A stretch of DNA of 9,695 bases from Thermoanaerobaculia bacterium (GTDB taxonomy: Bacteria > Acidobacteriota > Thermoanaerobaculia > Multivoradales > UBA5704). The DNA lies in assembly GCA_025937035.1 (NCBI GenBank), contig JAICSG010000091.1, positions 1 through 9,695 on the forward strand, given 5' to 3'. This document shows, piece by piece, positions 1 through 7,250 of the stretch (its first letter is position 1; every line of letters begins with the position of its first letter). Made by a program: the position numbers and the translations under genes. Under the pieces are notes generated by a model, which saw nothing but the letters and a program-made list of their open reading frames with translations, searched no databases and was not told the DNA's origin.

Positions 1-299
1 AGCGCCTGGGTGAGGCGGTCGATCTCCCCCGGGCCGAAGCGCGCCCCCCCCTTGAACATCATGTGCTCGAGGAAATGGGCGACGCCGCCGTGGCCGGCAG
101 GCTCGTCGCGGGTGCCGGCGCGGTAGAAGAGGGCCGAGGTGACGACCGGCGCCTGGGGGTTTTCCAGCAGACAGACGGTCAGCCCGTTGCCGAGCCGCTC
201 GAGCTCCAGCCTCCCGGGGAGGGACTTGAGGCCCGGCGGGGCCTCCAGGGCTTCGACGTGGGAGCGCATCCAGCGAGCGATTGCCTGGCCTCTATCCAC
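1..299 (-). CDS. M16 family zinc metallopeptidase, N-terminal part (3' end outside window)
   Basis: This is the first 99 residues of a pitrilysin/processing-peptidase type zinc protease; the rest lies beyond the window start. The inverted zinc motif HxxEH is visible as HFLEH (H75, E78, H79), inside the typical M16 context FYRAGTRDEPAGHGGVAHFL and followed by MMFKGGARFGPGEID. Before it comes the usual first strand, in which NGLTVCLLENPQAPVV matches the M16 'NGL.v.l.....pvv' pattern. I chose the GTG at 297-299 because GGGAGGT sits just upstream; an in-frame ATG at 267-269 is the alternative. No signal peptide is evident from either start. The start overlaps the end of the kinase gene by 8 nt, so the two are probably translationally coupled. 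The third zinc ligand should lie beyond the window. A run of eight C at 44-51 is a possible slippage site but the frame is intact. The family call is secure; the substrate is unknown. Confidence 0.9.
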   Translation of the reverse strand, partial: MDRGQAIARWMRSHVEALEAPPGLKSLPGRLELERLGNGLTVCLLENPQAPVVTSALFYRAGTRDEPAGHGGVAHFLEHMMFKGGARFGPGEIDRLTQA

Positions 300-2442
300 C
301 GTTACCTCCCGCCGTGAGATCCACGTTGATCCGCTGCCGCTGCTTCTCGGCCGTCTCGATGACCACGACCTCGACGTCCTTCTGGGCATATCCCGGCGCC
401 ACGAAGGAGAGCCGGTGCTTGCCGGGGTTGAGCACCAGGATCTCCCGGGGCCGCAGCAGGCCGCCGGCGTAGCGCCGCGCCTCGCCCACCGACTGGCCGT
501 CCACCAGCACCTGGGCGTTGCCGGGGCGCACGTTGAGGGCCACCCCTTCGCGCACCCGGATGGTCTCCAGGTCCGAGGCGTCGATGTCCGCCGCGGCCAT
601 CGGCTTGAGACGGGCGGAGATGGTGGCCGCGCCCCCCGCTCCCGCCTCGACCGCGATCCGCATCTCCTTCATCCCGTCCTTCTTGATCTTCACCAGATAC
701 ATTCCAGGGCCGGGAAACGTATAGGTGCGCGCCCCCTTCTGGCCGCTCCAGTCCTCGGCCTTGCCGAGCACCGCCCGGTCCACCAAGACGTAGGCGTCCG
801 GCGGGACCACCCGGAAGGCCACTTGCAGGCCGGTGCGGATCGTCTGGTCCGCCGCCGGCGCCTCCGGGGCGGCCTCGGGCTCCGGCTCCCGGGGGGCCGG
901 AACGGGCGCCGGGGCCGCGGGCTCGCTCGGGACCGGCCGCGGGACCCGCTGCTCCGGATGGGCGGGGGTGGGCACGGGCGGCGGCGCGGAGGAGGGCGCG
1001 GGGGACGGGGCCTTCTCGACCGGCTTGGGACGGGTGGCCGGCGGCGGCGCCTGGGAAATGGCAGGGGAGGTCTGTTGGGGCGTCTTGATCTCCGGAGCGG
1101 TCTGGACGGGCGCGGGGGAGACCGGGCCGGGCGCCGGGGTCGAGACCGGGCCCGAGACGGGCTGCACCGGCGCCGGAGCCGTCTGAGAGGTCTCGGCGGT
1201 CTGGGTCGCGGGCGCGGAGGCGGCGTTGCGCATCCGCCAGAGCTTCCAGACGTAATAGCCGCCACCCGCCATTCCCGCCACCGCGACCAGCAGCAGGAGG
1301 CCGGCTATCAGCAGCGCCACGGGGAGCTTTTTCCGCACCGGAGGGGGCGGCATCGTGGGCACGGCCATCGGGACCGCCGGCATCGGGGCCGCCGGCATCG
1401 AGGCGGTGGGAATGGGAGCGGCCACCGTGGGCGACGGCGGCGGCATGCTCGGAGTCGTTTCCGGGGAGGCCGGCACCGTGCCGAGGGTGGGGCGGGCCTC
1501 GGCGACCCCGGCCGGCAGGATGGGGGCGTCGGTGGTGCGCTTGGGGAGCACGCGGGTGGCGTCGAGCGGGCCGGTGCCGGCCGGCGCCGAGAGGGTCTCG
1601 TCGGACAGCTCGGCCTCGATGAAGGCCAGCTCGCGGGCGACCTCCCCGGCGGTGGGAATGCGCTCGTCGCGGCTCTTGGCGAGCATGCCCCGCAGCAGCG
1701 TCTCGACGCGGGGGGGCACGGCGCGCAGCTCCGAGACCGGCGGCGGGTCCTTGTGCAGGATCTGGTAGACGAGGGTGGTGATCGTGTCCCCCTCGAACGG
1801 CCGCTTGCCCGAGAGCATCTCGTAGAAGACGACCCCCAGCGAGAAGATGTCGCTCCGGCCGTCGAGGTCGTCGCCGCGGATCTGCTCCGGGGAGAGGTAC
1901 TGTGGGCTGCCCATCACCGAGCCGGCCATGGTCAGCTCGGTGCTCTGGCCGGCCATCTTGGCGATGCCGAAGTCGGCCACCTTCACCCGGCCGGCGCGGT
2001 CGAGCAGGATGTTGCCCGGCTTGATGTCGCGGTGGACGATCCCCTGGCCGTGGGCGTAGTCGAGGGCCTCGGCGGCCTGACGGACGATGCGCAGCACCTG
2101 CCGCAGGCTGAGGCGCTGCTGCTCGGGGTCGAGCCGGGCCGCGAGGTCGGTCCCCTCGACGAACTCGAAAGCCAGATAGAGGAGCCCCTCGGCCTCGCCG
2201 GCGTCGAACAGGGTCACCACATTGGGATGGAGCAGCCGCCCGGCGGCGCGGGCCTCGCGCAGCAGGCGGCGTTTGCGATCCTCGATCTCCTGGGGACGGC
2301 CGACCAGGCGGACGGTCTTGATCGCCAGCCGGCGGTCGATCTGCGGGTCCTCCGCGAGATAGACCTCCCCCATGGCGCCGGCGCCCAGGAACCTCAGGAT
2401 GCGGTAGCGGCCGACGAGATGGCCGCCTTCCAAGGCGTTCAC
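292..2442 (-). CDS. Transmembrane Ser/Thr protein kinase (PknB-like) with extracytoplasmic PEGA-like domains
   Basis: This 716-residue Hanks-type kinase has all its catalytic parts: glycine loop GAGAMGEV (20-27), K42, alpha-C E63, catalytic loop HRDIKPGN (137-144; D139, K141, N144), DFG (157-159), SPE (184-186), D198 and R261. The kinase domain spans about 11-275. A Pro/Met-rich juxtamembrane stretch (about 280-370) leads to one hydrophobic segment (about 373-397), then a long Pro/Ala/Val linker (about 405-535) and two PEGA-like domains (about 540-612 and 628-709). Their hallmarks are VPPDAYVLVD and RPGNAQVLVDG, with PGPGMYLVKI and NPGKHRLSFVAPGY. The topology is an inner cytoplasmic kinase with an outer sensor or wall-binding part. 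The start is GTG, 6 nt after the DUF2007 gene stop, with only a weak ribosome-binding site, so coupling to the upstream gene is likely. The downstream M16 peptidase overlaps it. PEGA as a surface-layer-related domain is family knowledge; the ligand here is unknown. Confidence 0.93.
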   Translation of the reverse strand: MNALEGGHLVGRYRILRFLGAGAMGEVYLAEDPQIDRRLAIKTVRLVGRPQEIEDRKRRLLREARAAGRLLHPNVVTLFDAGEAEGLLYLAFEFVEGTDLAARLDPEQQRLSLRQVLRIVRQAAEALDYAHGQGIVHRDIKPGNILLDRAGRVKVADFGIAKMAGQSTELTMAGSVMGSPQYLSPEQIRGDDLDGRSDIFSLGVVFYEMLSGKRPFEGDTITTLVYQILHKDPPPVSELRAVPPRVETLLRGMLAKSRDERIPTAGEVARELAFIEAELSDETLSAPAGTGPLDATRVLPKRTTDAPILPAGVAEARPTLGTVPASPETTPSMPPPSPTVAAPIPTASMPAAPMPAVPMAVPTMPPPPVRKKLPVALLIAGLLLLVAVAGMAGGGYYVWKLWRMRNAASAPATQTAETSQTAPAPVQPVSGPVSTPAPGPVSPAPVQTAPEIKTPQQTSPAISQAPPPATRPKPVEKAPSPAPSSAPPPVPTPAHPEQRVPRPVPSEPAAPAPVPAPREPEPEAAPEAPAADQTIRTGLQVAFRVVPPDAYVLVDRAVLGKAEDWSGQKGARTYTFPGPGMYLVKIKKDGMKEMRIAVEAGAGGAATISARLKPMAAADIDASDLETIRVREGVALNVRPGNAQVLVDGQSVGEARRYAGGLLRPREILVLNPGKHRLSFVAPGYAQKDVEVVVIETAEKQRQRINVDLTAGGNGG

Positions 2443-2448
2443 TACTGG

Positions 2449-2772
2449 CTAGACCCCGGGACCCGGATCCGGGTCCGGCATTCCGATCAGATCCTCATCC
2501 CCTGACAGCGGCTCCCCCGCCTTCTCCCCCTCCTGGCCGGTGGCCACGTCCTCGCGCTGATTGAGCAAGGCGCGGGCCTCCTCGGCGCGGCCGGGGGGGA
2601 CACGGATGTTTACCGTCGCCAGCTCCCCGATATCGGTCGTCGGAAACTCGCTCGCGAACAGGGACTCCGCCTCGGCCTCGATGCCGCTGCTCTGCAGGAA
2701 GCCGACGACCACGGTCGCCTCCTCCTCGCTGCCTACGATCTTGACGATTTCCCACTCTTCGGCTTCGGCCAT
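2449..2772 (-). CDS. DUF2007 domain-containing protein (putative signal-transducing protein)
   Basis: This small soluble protein has 107 residues. Its N-terminal half matches the DUF2007 pattern: WEIVKIVGSEEEATVVVGFL followed by a GIEAEAES segment and a strand-rich TVNIRVPP stretch with a helix (AEEARALLN). The C-terminal 30 residues are acidic, Gly/Pro-rich and probably disordered. Known DUF2007 proteins are ferredoxin-like small domains with no established biochemical role. I chose the ATG at 2770-2772 because GGAGG (2779-2783) precedes it by 6 nt. A longer reading from TTG at 2793 would run through that ribosome-binding site and is unlikely. The gene sits 28 nt after the metallophosphoesterase and 6 nt before the kinase, so it may work with the kinase; that link is inference from position only. 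Confidence 0.8.
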   Translation of the reverse strand: MAEAEEWEIVKIVGSEEEATVVVGFLQSSGIEAEAESLFASEFPTTDIGELATVNIRVPPGRAEEARALLNQREDVATGQEGEKAGEPLSGDEDLIGMPDPDPGPGV

Positions 2773-2800
2773 CAGCTTCCTCCAGGCTCTCAAAATTGGA

Positions 2801-3706
2801 TCATATCGTAGCCGTCGGCGCGGCGGGGGGACGGGCGGGGACCGGCTCCCTATGGCGGCCCGGAGCCTCCAGGCCTTCGAGGGTGTAGGGGACCCGCTCG
2901 TTGCGGGGATACCAGTGCCGGCTGTGCTCGGCGAAGCGGCCGAGCGAATGATGCCAGCGGTAATGGGAGACCACGATCGACTGGCCGTCCGCCTCGATCC
3001 AGTTGCAGGTGTTCGCCTCCCGCTCTCCCGCGCGGCCCCGGTTCGAGGTGGTCGTTCCCGAGTGGAGGATCACTACCGGCGGCCTCCCCTTGGGGTAGAA
3101 CTCCTCGGAGCTCCCGATGTAGGCCTGGTGGAGGTGCCCCGAAAGGATCAGGTCCACCCCGGCGCTGGAGAAGAGGTCGATCGCCTCGTAAGCGTTGGCC
3201 AGCACCTCCTGCGTGCCGAAGTTGGGGGGCGGGATCAGGTGGTGATGGGCCACCACCACCTTGAGCACCTCCTCGGGGGTCGAGCGCAGGATCTTCTCCA
3301 CCTCCAGCAGCCGCCGGAGGGTGATGCGGCCGTCCTTGATCGTCCAGCCGAAAGCGGTGTTGATCCCCACCACCAGCAGCTCCTCGTCGCGGTAGACCGG
3401 CTCCAGCTCCGGGCTGAAGTACTTCCTGTAGCAGCCGTAGGGGTTGAAGATCCGCTCCCAGACGCGGTAGAGCGGAACGTCGTGGTTGCCCGGCACCGTG
3501 AGGGTCGGCACGCCGAGCGCCTCGATGCGGTCGACGAAGGCGCGGGCCTGCCGGAACTGCTCCGGCTTAGCCCGCTGGGTCAGGTCGCCCGAGACCACCA
3601 CGAAGTCGGGCCGCTGCCGCTCGACAAGCTGGACCACCCCGTCGGAGACCTGGGGGAGGTGCGGCGGCCCGAAGTGGACGTCGGAGATATGTAGGATGGC
3701 GCGCAG
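2801..3706 (-). CDS. Calcineurin-like metallophosphoesterase, apparent CTG start
   Basis: This is a 301-residue dimetal phosphoesterase if read from CTG at 3704-3706. Motifs in order are DVH (D9, H11) in ILHISDVHFG, GD in SGDLTQ (D41), GNHD (73-76), HHH (154-156) and GHLH (190-193). This is the full ligand set of the family, close to the cyclic-nucleotide or Icc-like phosphodiesterase group. The first ordinary start codon in frame is GTG at 3635-3637, which would remove the DVH metal motif, so that start must be wrong. CTG gives the usual short lead-in (MRAILHISD) and has AGGGAG 9 nt upstream; ATT at 3722-3724, overlapping the previous stop, is a weaker option. The protein has no signal peptide and ends in a Pro/Ala-rich tail. 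It lies 13 nt after the small membrane protein gene and 28 nt before the DUF2007 gene. The substrate cannot be told from sequence. Confidence 0.88.
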   Translation of the reverse strand: MRAILHISDVHFGPPHLPQVSDGVVQLVERQRPDFVVVSGDLTQRAKPEQFRQARAFVDRIEALGVPTLTVPGNHDVPLYRVWERIFNPYGCYRKYFSPELEPVYRDEELLVVGINTAFGWTIKDGRITLRRLLEVEKILRSTPEEVLKVVVAHHHLIPPPNFGTQEVLANAYEAIDLFSSAGVDLILSGHLHQAYIGSSEEFYPKGRPPVVILHSGTTTSNRGRAGEREANTCNWIEADGQSIVVSHYRWHHSLGRFAEHSRHWYPRNERVPYTLEGLEAPGRHREPVPARPPAAPTATI

Positions 3707-3719
3707 GCGGCCGGTCTCC

Positions 3720-3959
3720 CTAATCGCCCTGCAGATCGACGAGATGGCTGACGTGCCGGGAGACCTCGGCCGCGGCGATCCCGGAGAGGGCCTTCAGGAT
3801 CTCCGGCCCGTGCTTGCGGCCGACGTAGAAGCCGCCCACCGCCGCCACCAGTAGCGACGGGATCGGGTACCGCACCACCAGCCGCTGCCAGTCCAGCCCC
3901 TCGGGGACGATCTCGTCGATCAGCTCCTCGACGATCGATTCGCGCTCCTGCAGCTCCAT
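3720..3959 (-). CDS. Small hypothetical protein with one membrane segment
   Basis: This is a 79-residue protein I cannot assign to a named family. An acidic N-terminal helix (MELQERESIVEELIDEIVPE) precedes a hydrophobic, Gly-containing segment at about residues 33-47 (IPSLLVAAVGGFYVG) that ends in positive charges (RKHG). A C-terminal amphipathic helix with Ala, Val and His follows. This layout suggests a single-pass or peripheral inner-membrane protein. The start is very well supported: AAAGGAGGTGGAGG lies directly ahead of the ATG. It is the second gene of the minus-strand operon, 27 nt after the DUF883-like gene, which also carries a short Gly-rich membrane anchor. The two may act together at the membrane. 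Function is unknown. Confidence 0.75.
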   Translation of the reverse strand: MELQERESIVEELIDEIVPEGLDWQRLVVRYPIPSLLVAAVGGFYVGRKHGPEILKALSGIAAAEVSRHVSHLVDLQGD

Positions 3960-3986
3960 CCTCCACCTCCTTTGGGGGGTTGCGCC

Positions 3987-4382
3987 CTACTCCTCGTCGT
4001 CCCGGCCACCGCGCCCGCGCACGACCAGCCCGAGCAGGAAGCCGACGCCGGCGGCGATCATCACCGCCTTGGCCGGGTTGTCCCGCACGAAGAGGCTCAC
4101 CTCGCGCGACAGGTTGCCCGCCTCGGAGCGCACGCGGGCGTAGGTCTGCTGGGCGTTCTCGGCCACGTCGCTGTAGGTCTCACGGGCCCGCTCGGCCCCC
4201 CGGCGGATCTCCTGGGAGGCCCGCTCGGCGCCACGCCGGACGTCCTCGGACACCTTCTTGTAGCGGTCCTGGGCCTGATCGCCCAGCTTCTGGAACCGCT
4301 TGCGCGCCGTCTCGACGCCATCCGCGACCGCCTCGCGTGCCGAATCGACGCCGTCCTCGATCTCTGATTTCATGTCAGCCAT
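3987..4382 (-). CDS. DUF883/YqjD-ElaB-like helical protein with C-terminal membrane anchor
   Basis: This 131-residue protein has a long charged, heptad-like helical region (about 5-98), including two adjacent 11-residue repeats (RRGAERASQEI and RRGAERARETY at 49-70). It ends in a C-terminal Gly-containing hydrophobic anchor at about 103-122 (PAKAVMIAAGVGFLLGLVVR) and a charged tip. The anchor preceded by VRDNPAKAV is the hallmark of the DUF883/YqjD/ElaB group. In enterobacteria these are stationary-phase, ribosome-associated inner-membrane proteins; whether that role holds here is inference. I chose ATG at 4380-4382 because AGGAGG precedes it by 6 nt. A longer frame reaching 4535 has no such support and would cross the divergent promoter region. 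It is the first gene of the minus-strand operon. Confidence 0.82.
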   Translation of the reverse strand: MADMKSEIEDGVDSAREAVADGVETARKRFQKLGDQAQDRYKKVSEDVRRGAERASQEIRRGAERARETYSDVAENAQQTYARVRSEAGNLSREVSLFVRDNPAKAVMIAAGVGFLLGLVVRGRGGRDDEE

Positions 4383-4449
4383 GGCTGGCCTCCTGAACAA
4401 GCATGGGAATAAGGGTCTGCCGATGCTCTGGCAGGAGTGACAACCGGTA

Positions 4450-4458
4450 AATGTAGCA
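4450..4458 (-). promoter_or_regulatory. Possible extended -10 promoter for the minus-strand operon
   Basis: Read on the minus strand, TGCTACATT is an extended -10 element (TGn plus TACATT) about 70 nt upstream of the DUF883-like start codon. No convincing -35 box lies 16-18 nt further upstream. It is in the only intergenic space from which the six-gene operon could be transcribed. The call is weak and rests on motif match alone. Confidence 0.25.
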
Positions 4459-4504
4459 GGATTCGTGCCCCGGGGGTGGGCCCAGAGGGGGACAGACGCC
4501 CCGG

Positions 4505-4513
4505 TGCTAAGAT
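4505..4513 (+). promoter_or_regulatory. Possible extended -10 promoter giving a leaderless mRNA
   Basis: TGCTAAGAT matches an extended -10 element (TGn plus TAAGAT). Its end is 8 nt before the ATG of the MBL-fold nuclease gene, so transcription would start at or next to the A of that ATG. No Shine-Dalgarno sequence lies between them, which fits leaderless translation. No -35 box is evident. Confidence 0.3.
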
Positions 4514-4521
4514 CCCCCACC

Positions 4522-5910
4522 ATGGCCACCGTCACCTTTCACGGCGCCTGCGGAGTGGTCACCGGCAGCTCGACCCGGCTCGACTGGGGGGAGCGGAGCG
4601 TGCTGGTCGACTGCGGGATGTACCAGGGGAGCGATGAGCTGGAGCAGCGGAACTGGGCGCCGTTTCCCTATGCGCCGGCCAGGCTGGCGGCGGTGGTGGT
4701 GACCCACGCCCATCTCGATCACACGGGGCTCCTGCCGCGCCTGGTGGCCGAGGGGTACTCGGGGCCGATCTACTGCACGGGCCCGAGCCGGGGACTGATC
4801 TCGCTGGTGCTCCAGGACGCCGGCAGGCTCCAGGAGGAGGGGGCCCGCTACGCCCGCCAGAAGGGATACAGCCGCCACCCCGAGCCGAAGCCCCTCTATA
4901 CCGAGGCGGACGCCCGCCGGGCCCTCAAGCTCCTGCGACCCCTCCCCTTCGACGAGGACCGCGAGCTCTTCCCCGGCGTCCGCTTCCGCTTCACCCGCGC
5001 CGGCCATCTCCTGGGCGCGGCGAGCGTCGAGGTCACCGGCAAGGGGAGCGACGGCGAGGCCCGCACCTGGTGCTTCTCGGGGGACGTGGGCCGCTACGGC
5101 GTCCCCATCCTCAAGGACCCCGAGCCCCCCCCCACGCCCCCCGCCGCCCTGCTCCTCGAATCGACCTACGGCGACCGCCGGCACCCCCAGGAAGACGCGG
5201 CCGAGGCGCTGGGGAAGATCATCACCGAGACCTACGCCCGTGGCGGCATGGTGATCATCCCCGCCTTCGCCCTGGGGCGGACCCAGGAGATCCTCTACCA
5301 CCTCTCCCATCTGGTGGAGGCCGGCCGGCTCGATCCGAAGACTGTCTTCCTCGACAGCCCGATGGCGATCAACGCCACTCAGCTCTACGACAAGGCCGAG
5401 GCCGAGCACGACGAGGAATTCGACGCCCTCGCCGTCGATCCCCTGGGGGACGGCCGCTTCCAGCGTTGCCGCACGGTGGAGCAGTCCAAGGCCCTGAACA
5501 CCCGTGGCGAGCCGGCGGTGATCGTGGCCTCCAGCGGCATGGCGAACGGCGGCCGGGTGGTCCACCACCTCCTCCACCGCCTGGGGGACCCCCGCAGTTC
5601 GGTCGTCTTCAGCGGCTACCAGGCCGAGGGGACCCGCGGACGCGCCCTCCTCGACGGCGCCGAGACGGTCGCCATCCAGGGCCAGACGGTGTGGGTGAAG
5701 GCGCACATCCACCAGCTCTCCAGCCTCTCCGCCCACGCCGACCGCGACGAGCTGCTGCGCTGGTGCCGGGCCCTCCCCGGGCCGCCGCAACGGATCTTCC
5801 TGAATCATGGCGAGGACCCGGCCCGCAAGGCGCTGGCGGCGGCGATCGCCGACGAGCTCGGCTGGCCCCGGCCCGTGCTCCCCCTCACCGGCGAGGCCTT
5901 CCCGTGGTAG
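4522..5910 (+). CDS. MBL-fold beta-CASP RNA-processing nuclease
   Basis: This 462-residue enzyme combines a metallo-beta-lactamase fold with a beta-CASP insert and an RNA-specificity (RMMBL) tail. Metal-binding motifs are HAHLDH (H62, H64, D66, H67), H162 in AGHLLGAA and D188 in SGDVG. The beta-CASP part shows ESTYGD (213-218), FALGRTQE (249-256) and VASSGMANGGRVVHH (335-349). The C-terminal part shows SGYQAEGTRGRAL, HQLSSLSAHAD (397-407, H405) and NHGE (H429). Relatives act as endo- or exonucleases on RNA, in the CPSF73-like bacterial group; length and motif order fit. I chose ATG 4522 because the conserved fold starts at once (MATVTFHGACGVVTGS). A GTG 57 nt upstream would cross the predicted promoter. 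No ribosome-binding site is seen. A run of nine C (5125-5133) encodes prolines without breaking the frame. The next gene overlaps its stop by 7 nt. The RNA target is unknown. Confidence 0.92.
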   Translation: MATVTFHGACGVVTGSSTRLDWGERSVLVDCGMYQGSDELEQRNWAPFPYAPARLAAVVVTHAHLDHTGLLPRLVAEGYSGPIYCTGPSRGLISLVLQDAGRLQEEGARYARQKGYSRHPEPKPLYTEADARRALKLLRPLPFDEDRELFPGVRFRFTRAGHLLGAASVEVTGKGSDGEARTWCFSGDVGRYGVPILKDPEPPPTPPAALLLESTYGDRRHPQEDAAEALGKIITETYARGGMVIIPAFALGRTQEILYHLSHLVEAGRLDPKTVFLDSPMAINATQLYDKAEAEHDEEFDALAVDPLGDGRFQRCRTVEQSKALNTRGEPAVIVASSGMANGGRVVHHLLHRLGDPRSSVVFSGYQAEGTRGRALLDGAETVAIQGQTVWVKAHIHQLSSLSAHADRDELLRWCRALPGPPQRIFLNHGEDPARKALAAAIADELGWPRPVLPLTGEAFPW

Positions 5911-7250
5911 ACCTCGACGCCACCCACGTCGCCAAGCCGCGCCTGCCCCCGCGCCGCGACGACGGCGGGCCGACCTTCCCCGGCAAGCTGGCGCGCTACT
6001 TCCACCTCGCCTTCCGGGTCACCTACGAGGACTCGGTGCTCCTCACCGCCTCGGCCCTCGCCTTCGTCACCGTCCTCTCGCTGATCCCGCTGCTGACCGC
6101 CCTCTCGTTCATCGGCGCCCGGGTGTTCAGCCAGTACCCGCAGCGGAGCCTGGAGATCTTCGTCCAGATCCTCCCCTACTCCGACAAGAGCGTGGTGGAC
6201 GCCATCGCCGAGTTCCTCGACCAGGCCGAGACCATCCACGGCGTGGGGGTGATCGCCTTCTTCTTCACCACCCTCTATCTCTTCGTCACCGTCGAGGAGG
6301 TCTTCAACAAGATCTGGAACGTGTCGCGGCGGCGGCCCTGGCGGGCGCGGCTGGTCTCCTACGTGCTGCTGATCTTCTGGGGGCCGCTGCTGATCGGGGC
6401 GACCTTCTCCAGCCTGCTGGTGCTGCGGCAGAGCCCGGCCTTCCGCCGGGTGCTCCAGGAGTCCTTCCTGCTCAACGTGCTGCCCTTCCTGGCCACGGTG
6501 GTGGGGCTCACCCTGCTCTACTGGCGGGTCCCCTACACCAACGTGCGCCTGCGCAACGCCCTGGCCGGGGGTCTGCTCACGGGCATCCTGCTGGAGATCC
6601 TGCGCGAGGGGTTCGGCTCCTACGTCGAGGTCTTCCGCAACGTCAGCATCGTCTACGGCAGCTACGCCTTCGCCCTGCTGTTCATGATCTCGCTCGACCT
6701 CACCTGGACGATCATCCTGTTCGGGGCCGTGGCGACCTACACGGCGCAGCACTTCGCCCTGCTCGCCCGGGGATTGCGCCGCCACCCGCCGGTGCAGGCG
6801 GCCTGGGTGGGGCTCGCCACCCTGACCCTGATCGCCCGGCGCTTCAACCAGGGCAAGCCGCCGCTCTCCCGCGAGGCGCTGGCCGACCGCATGTGCCTGC
6901 CCACCACGGAGCTCGAGCGCATCCTCCGGCCGCTGACCGTCCAGGGGCCGCTCCAGGTAGTGGGGGACCACGGCTACGCCTTGACCGCCGATCCGCAGGG
7001 GATCCAGGTCGAGGAGGTGCTGGCCGCCTACGACCATCGGGCGCGGCGCGGCGCCGAGTTGGTGGGCGGGGAGATCGCGGCGCGCCTCCAGGAGCTGATC
7101 GGCGACCTTGCATCGGTCCGCGACCGCACCGTCGGCGACCTCACCGTGGCCGGCCTGCTGGAGCCCCCGAATTCCGGATCTCCTCCGGCGGCCTTGCCCC
7201 CGGAGGGGTCCCCGAGTACAATACCGGCCTCCCGCACCGTGGGGCAGTAG
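5904..7250 (+). CDS. YihY/virulence factor BrkB family membrane protein with C-terminal winged-helix-like domain
   Basis: This is a 448-residue polytopic inner-membrane protein. About six hydrophobic segments lie near 48-72, 112-132, 150-174, 188-208, 216-236 and 252-280. Family hallmarks are DSVLLTASALAFVTVLSLIP, FNKIWNV (134-140), YWRVPYTNVRLRNALAGG (206-223) and the VYGSYAF motif (250-256). Residues about 302-378 look like a winged helix (LSREALADRM, then a wing-like GDHGYALTADP), an addition seen in some YihY proteins. Residues about 420-448 are a Pro/Ser-rich tail with no clear fold. The start is GTG 5904, overlapping the nuclease stop by 7 nt, with GAGG about 8 nt ahead. Longer upstream reading in this frame is only a shadow of the nuclease gene. 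Its last three bases lie within the tRNA-Ala gene. The old name RNase BN for YihY is not supported, and the molecular function is unknown. Confidence 0.9.
   Translation: MVDLDATHVAKPRLPPRRDDGGPTFPGKLARYFHLAFRVTYEDSVLLTASALAFVTVLSLIPLLTALSFIGARVFSQYPQRSLEIFVQILPYSDKSVVDAIAEFLDQAETIHGVGVIAFFFTTLYLFVTVEEVFNKIWNVSRRRPWRARLVSYVLLIFWGPLLIGATFSSLLVLRQSPAFRRVLQESFLLNVLPFLATVVGLTLLYWRVPYTNVRLRNALAGGLLTGILLEILREGFGSYVEVFRNVSIVYGSYAFALLFMISLDLTWTIILFGAVATYTAQHFALLARGLRRHPPVQAAWVGLATLTLIARRFNQGKPPLSREALADRMCLPTTELERILRPLTVQGPLQVVGDHGYALTADPQGIQVEEVLAAYDHRARRGAELVGGEIAARLQELIGDLASVRDRTVGDLTVAGLLEPPNSGSPPAALPPEGSPSTIPASRTVGQ
7194..7222 (+). promoter_or_regulatory. Promoter of tRNA-Ala inside the yihY-like coding sequence
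   Basis: A TTGCCC -35 box (7194-7199) and a TACAAT -10 box (7217-7222) are separated by exactly 17 nt. They lie 18 nt upstream of the tRNA 5' end, leaving a short GC-rich discriminator and leader. GC-rich discriminators are typical of stringently controlled stable-RNA promoters. The promoter overlaps codons for the low-complexity tail of the membrane protein. Confidence 0.6.

Noticed and set aside
139..2505. A 788-codon open frame on the plus strand
   Set aside because: It lies antisense to the kinase gene, is Arg/Gly/His-rich without domains, and arises from GC-biased third positions; the kinase motifs on the minus strand are complete.
3580..3966. A 128-codon minus-strand frame over the small membrane protein and the phosphoesterase start
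   Set aside because: It is out of frame with both real genes and reads as Arg/Gly/Ala-rich shadow.
4383..4535. N-terminal extension of the DUF883-like protein
   Set aside because: It crosses the divergent promoter region and the start of the nuclease gene; ATG 4380-4382 has a well-placed AGGAGG.
4507..5808. A 433-codon open frame on the minus strand
   Set aside because: It is a shadow of the MBL nuclease gene, with low-complexity composition and no ribosome-binding site.
5070..5903. Upstream extension of the yihY-like frame into the nuclease gene
   Set aside because: The extension is Arg/Pro/Gly-rich shadow sequence; the membrane protein fold starts after GTG 5904, which has a ribosome-binding site.
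5805..7037. A 410-codon open frame on the minus strand
   Set aside because: It is antisense to the yihY-like gene and rich in Glu/Gly/His/Gln repeats typical of shadow translation.
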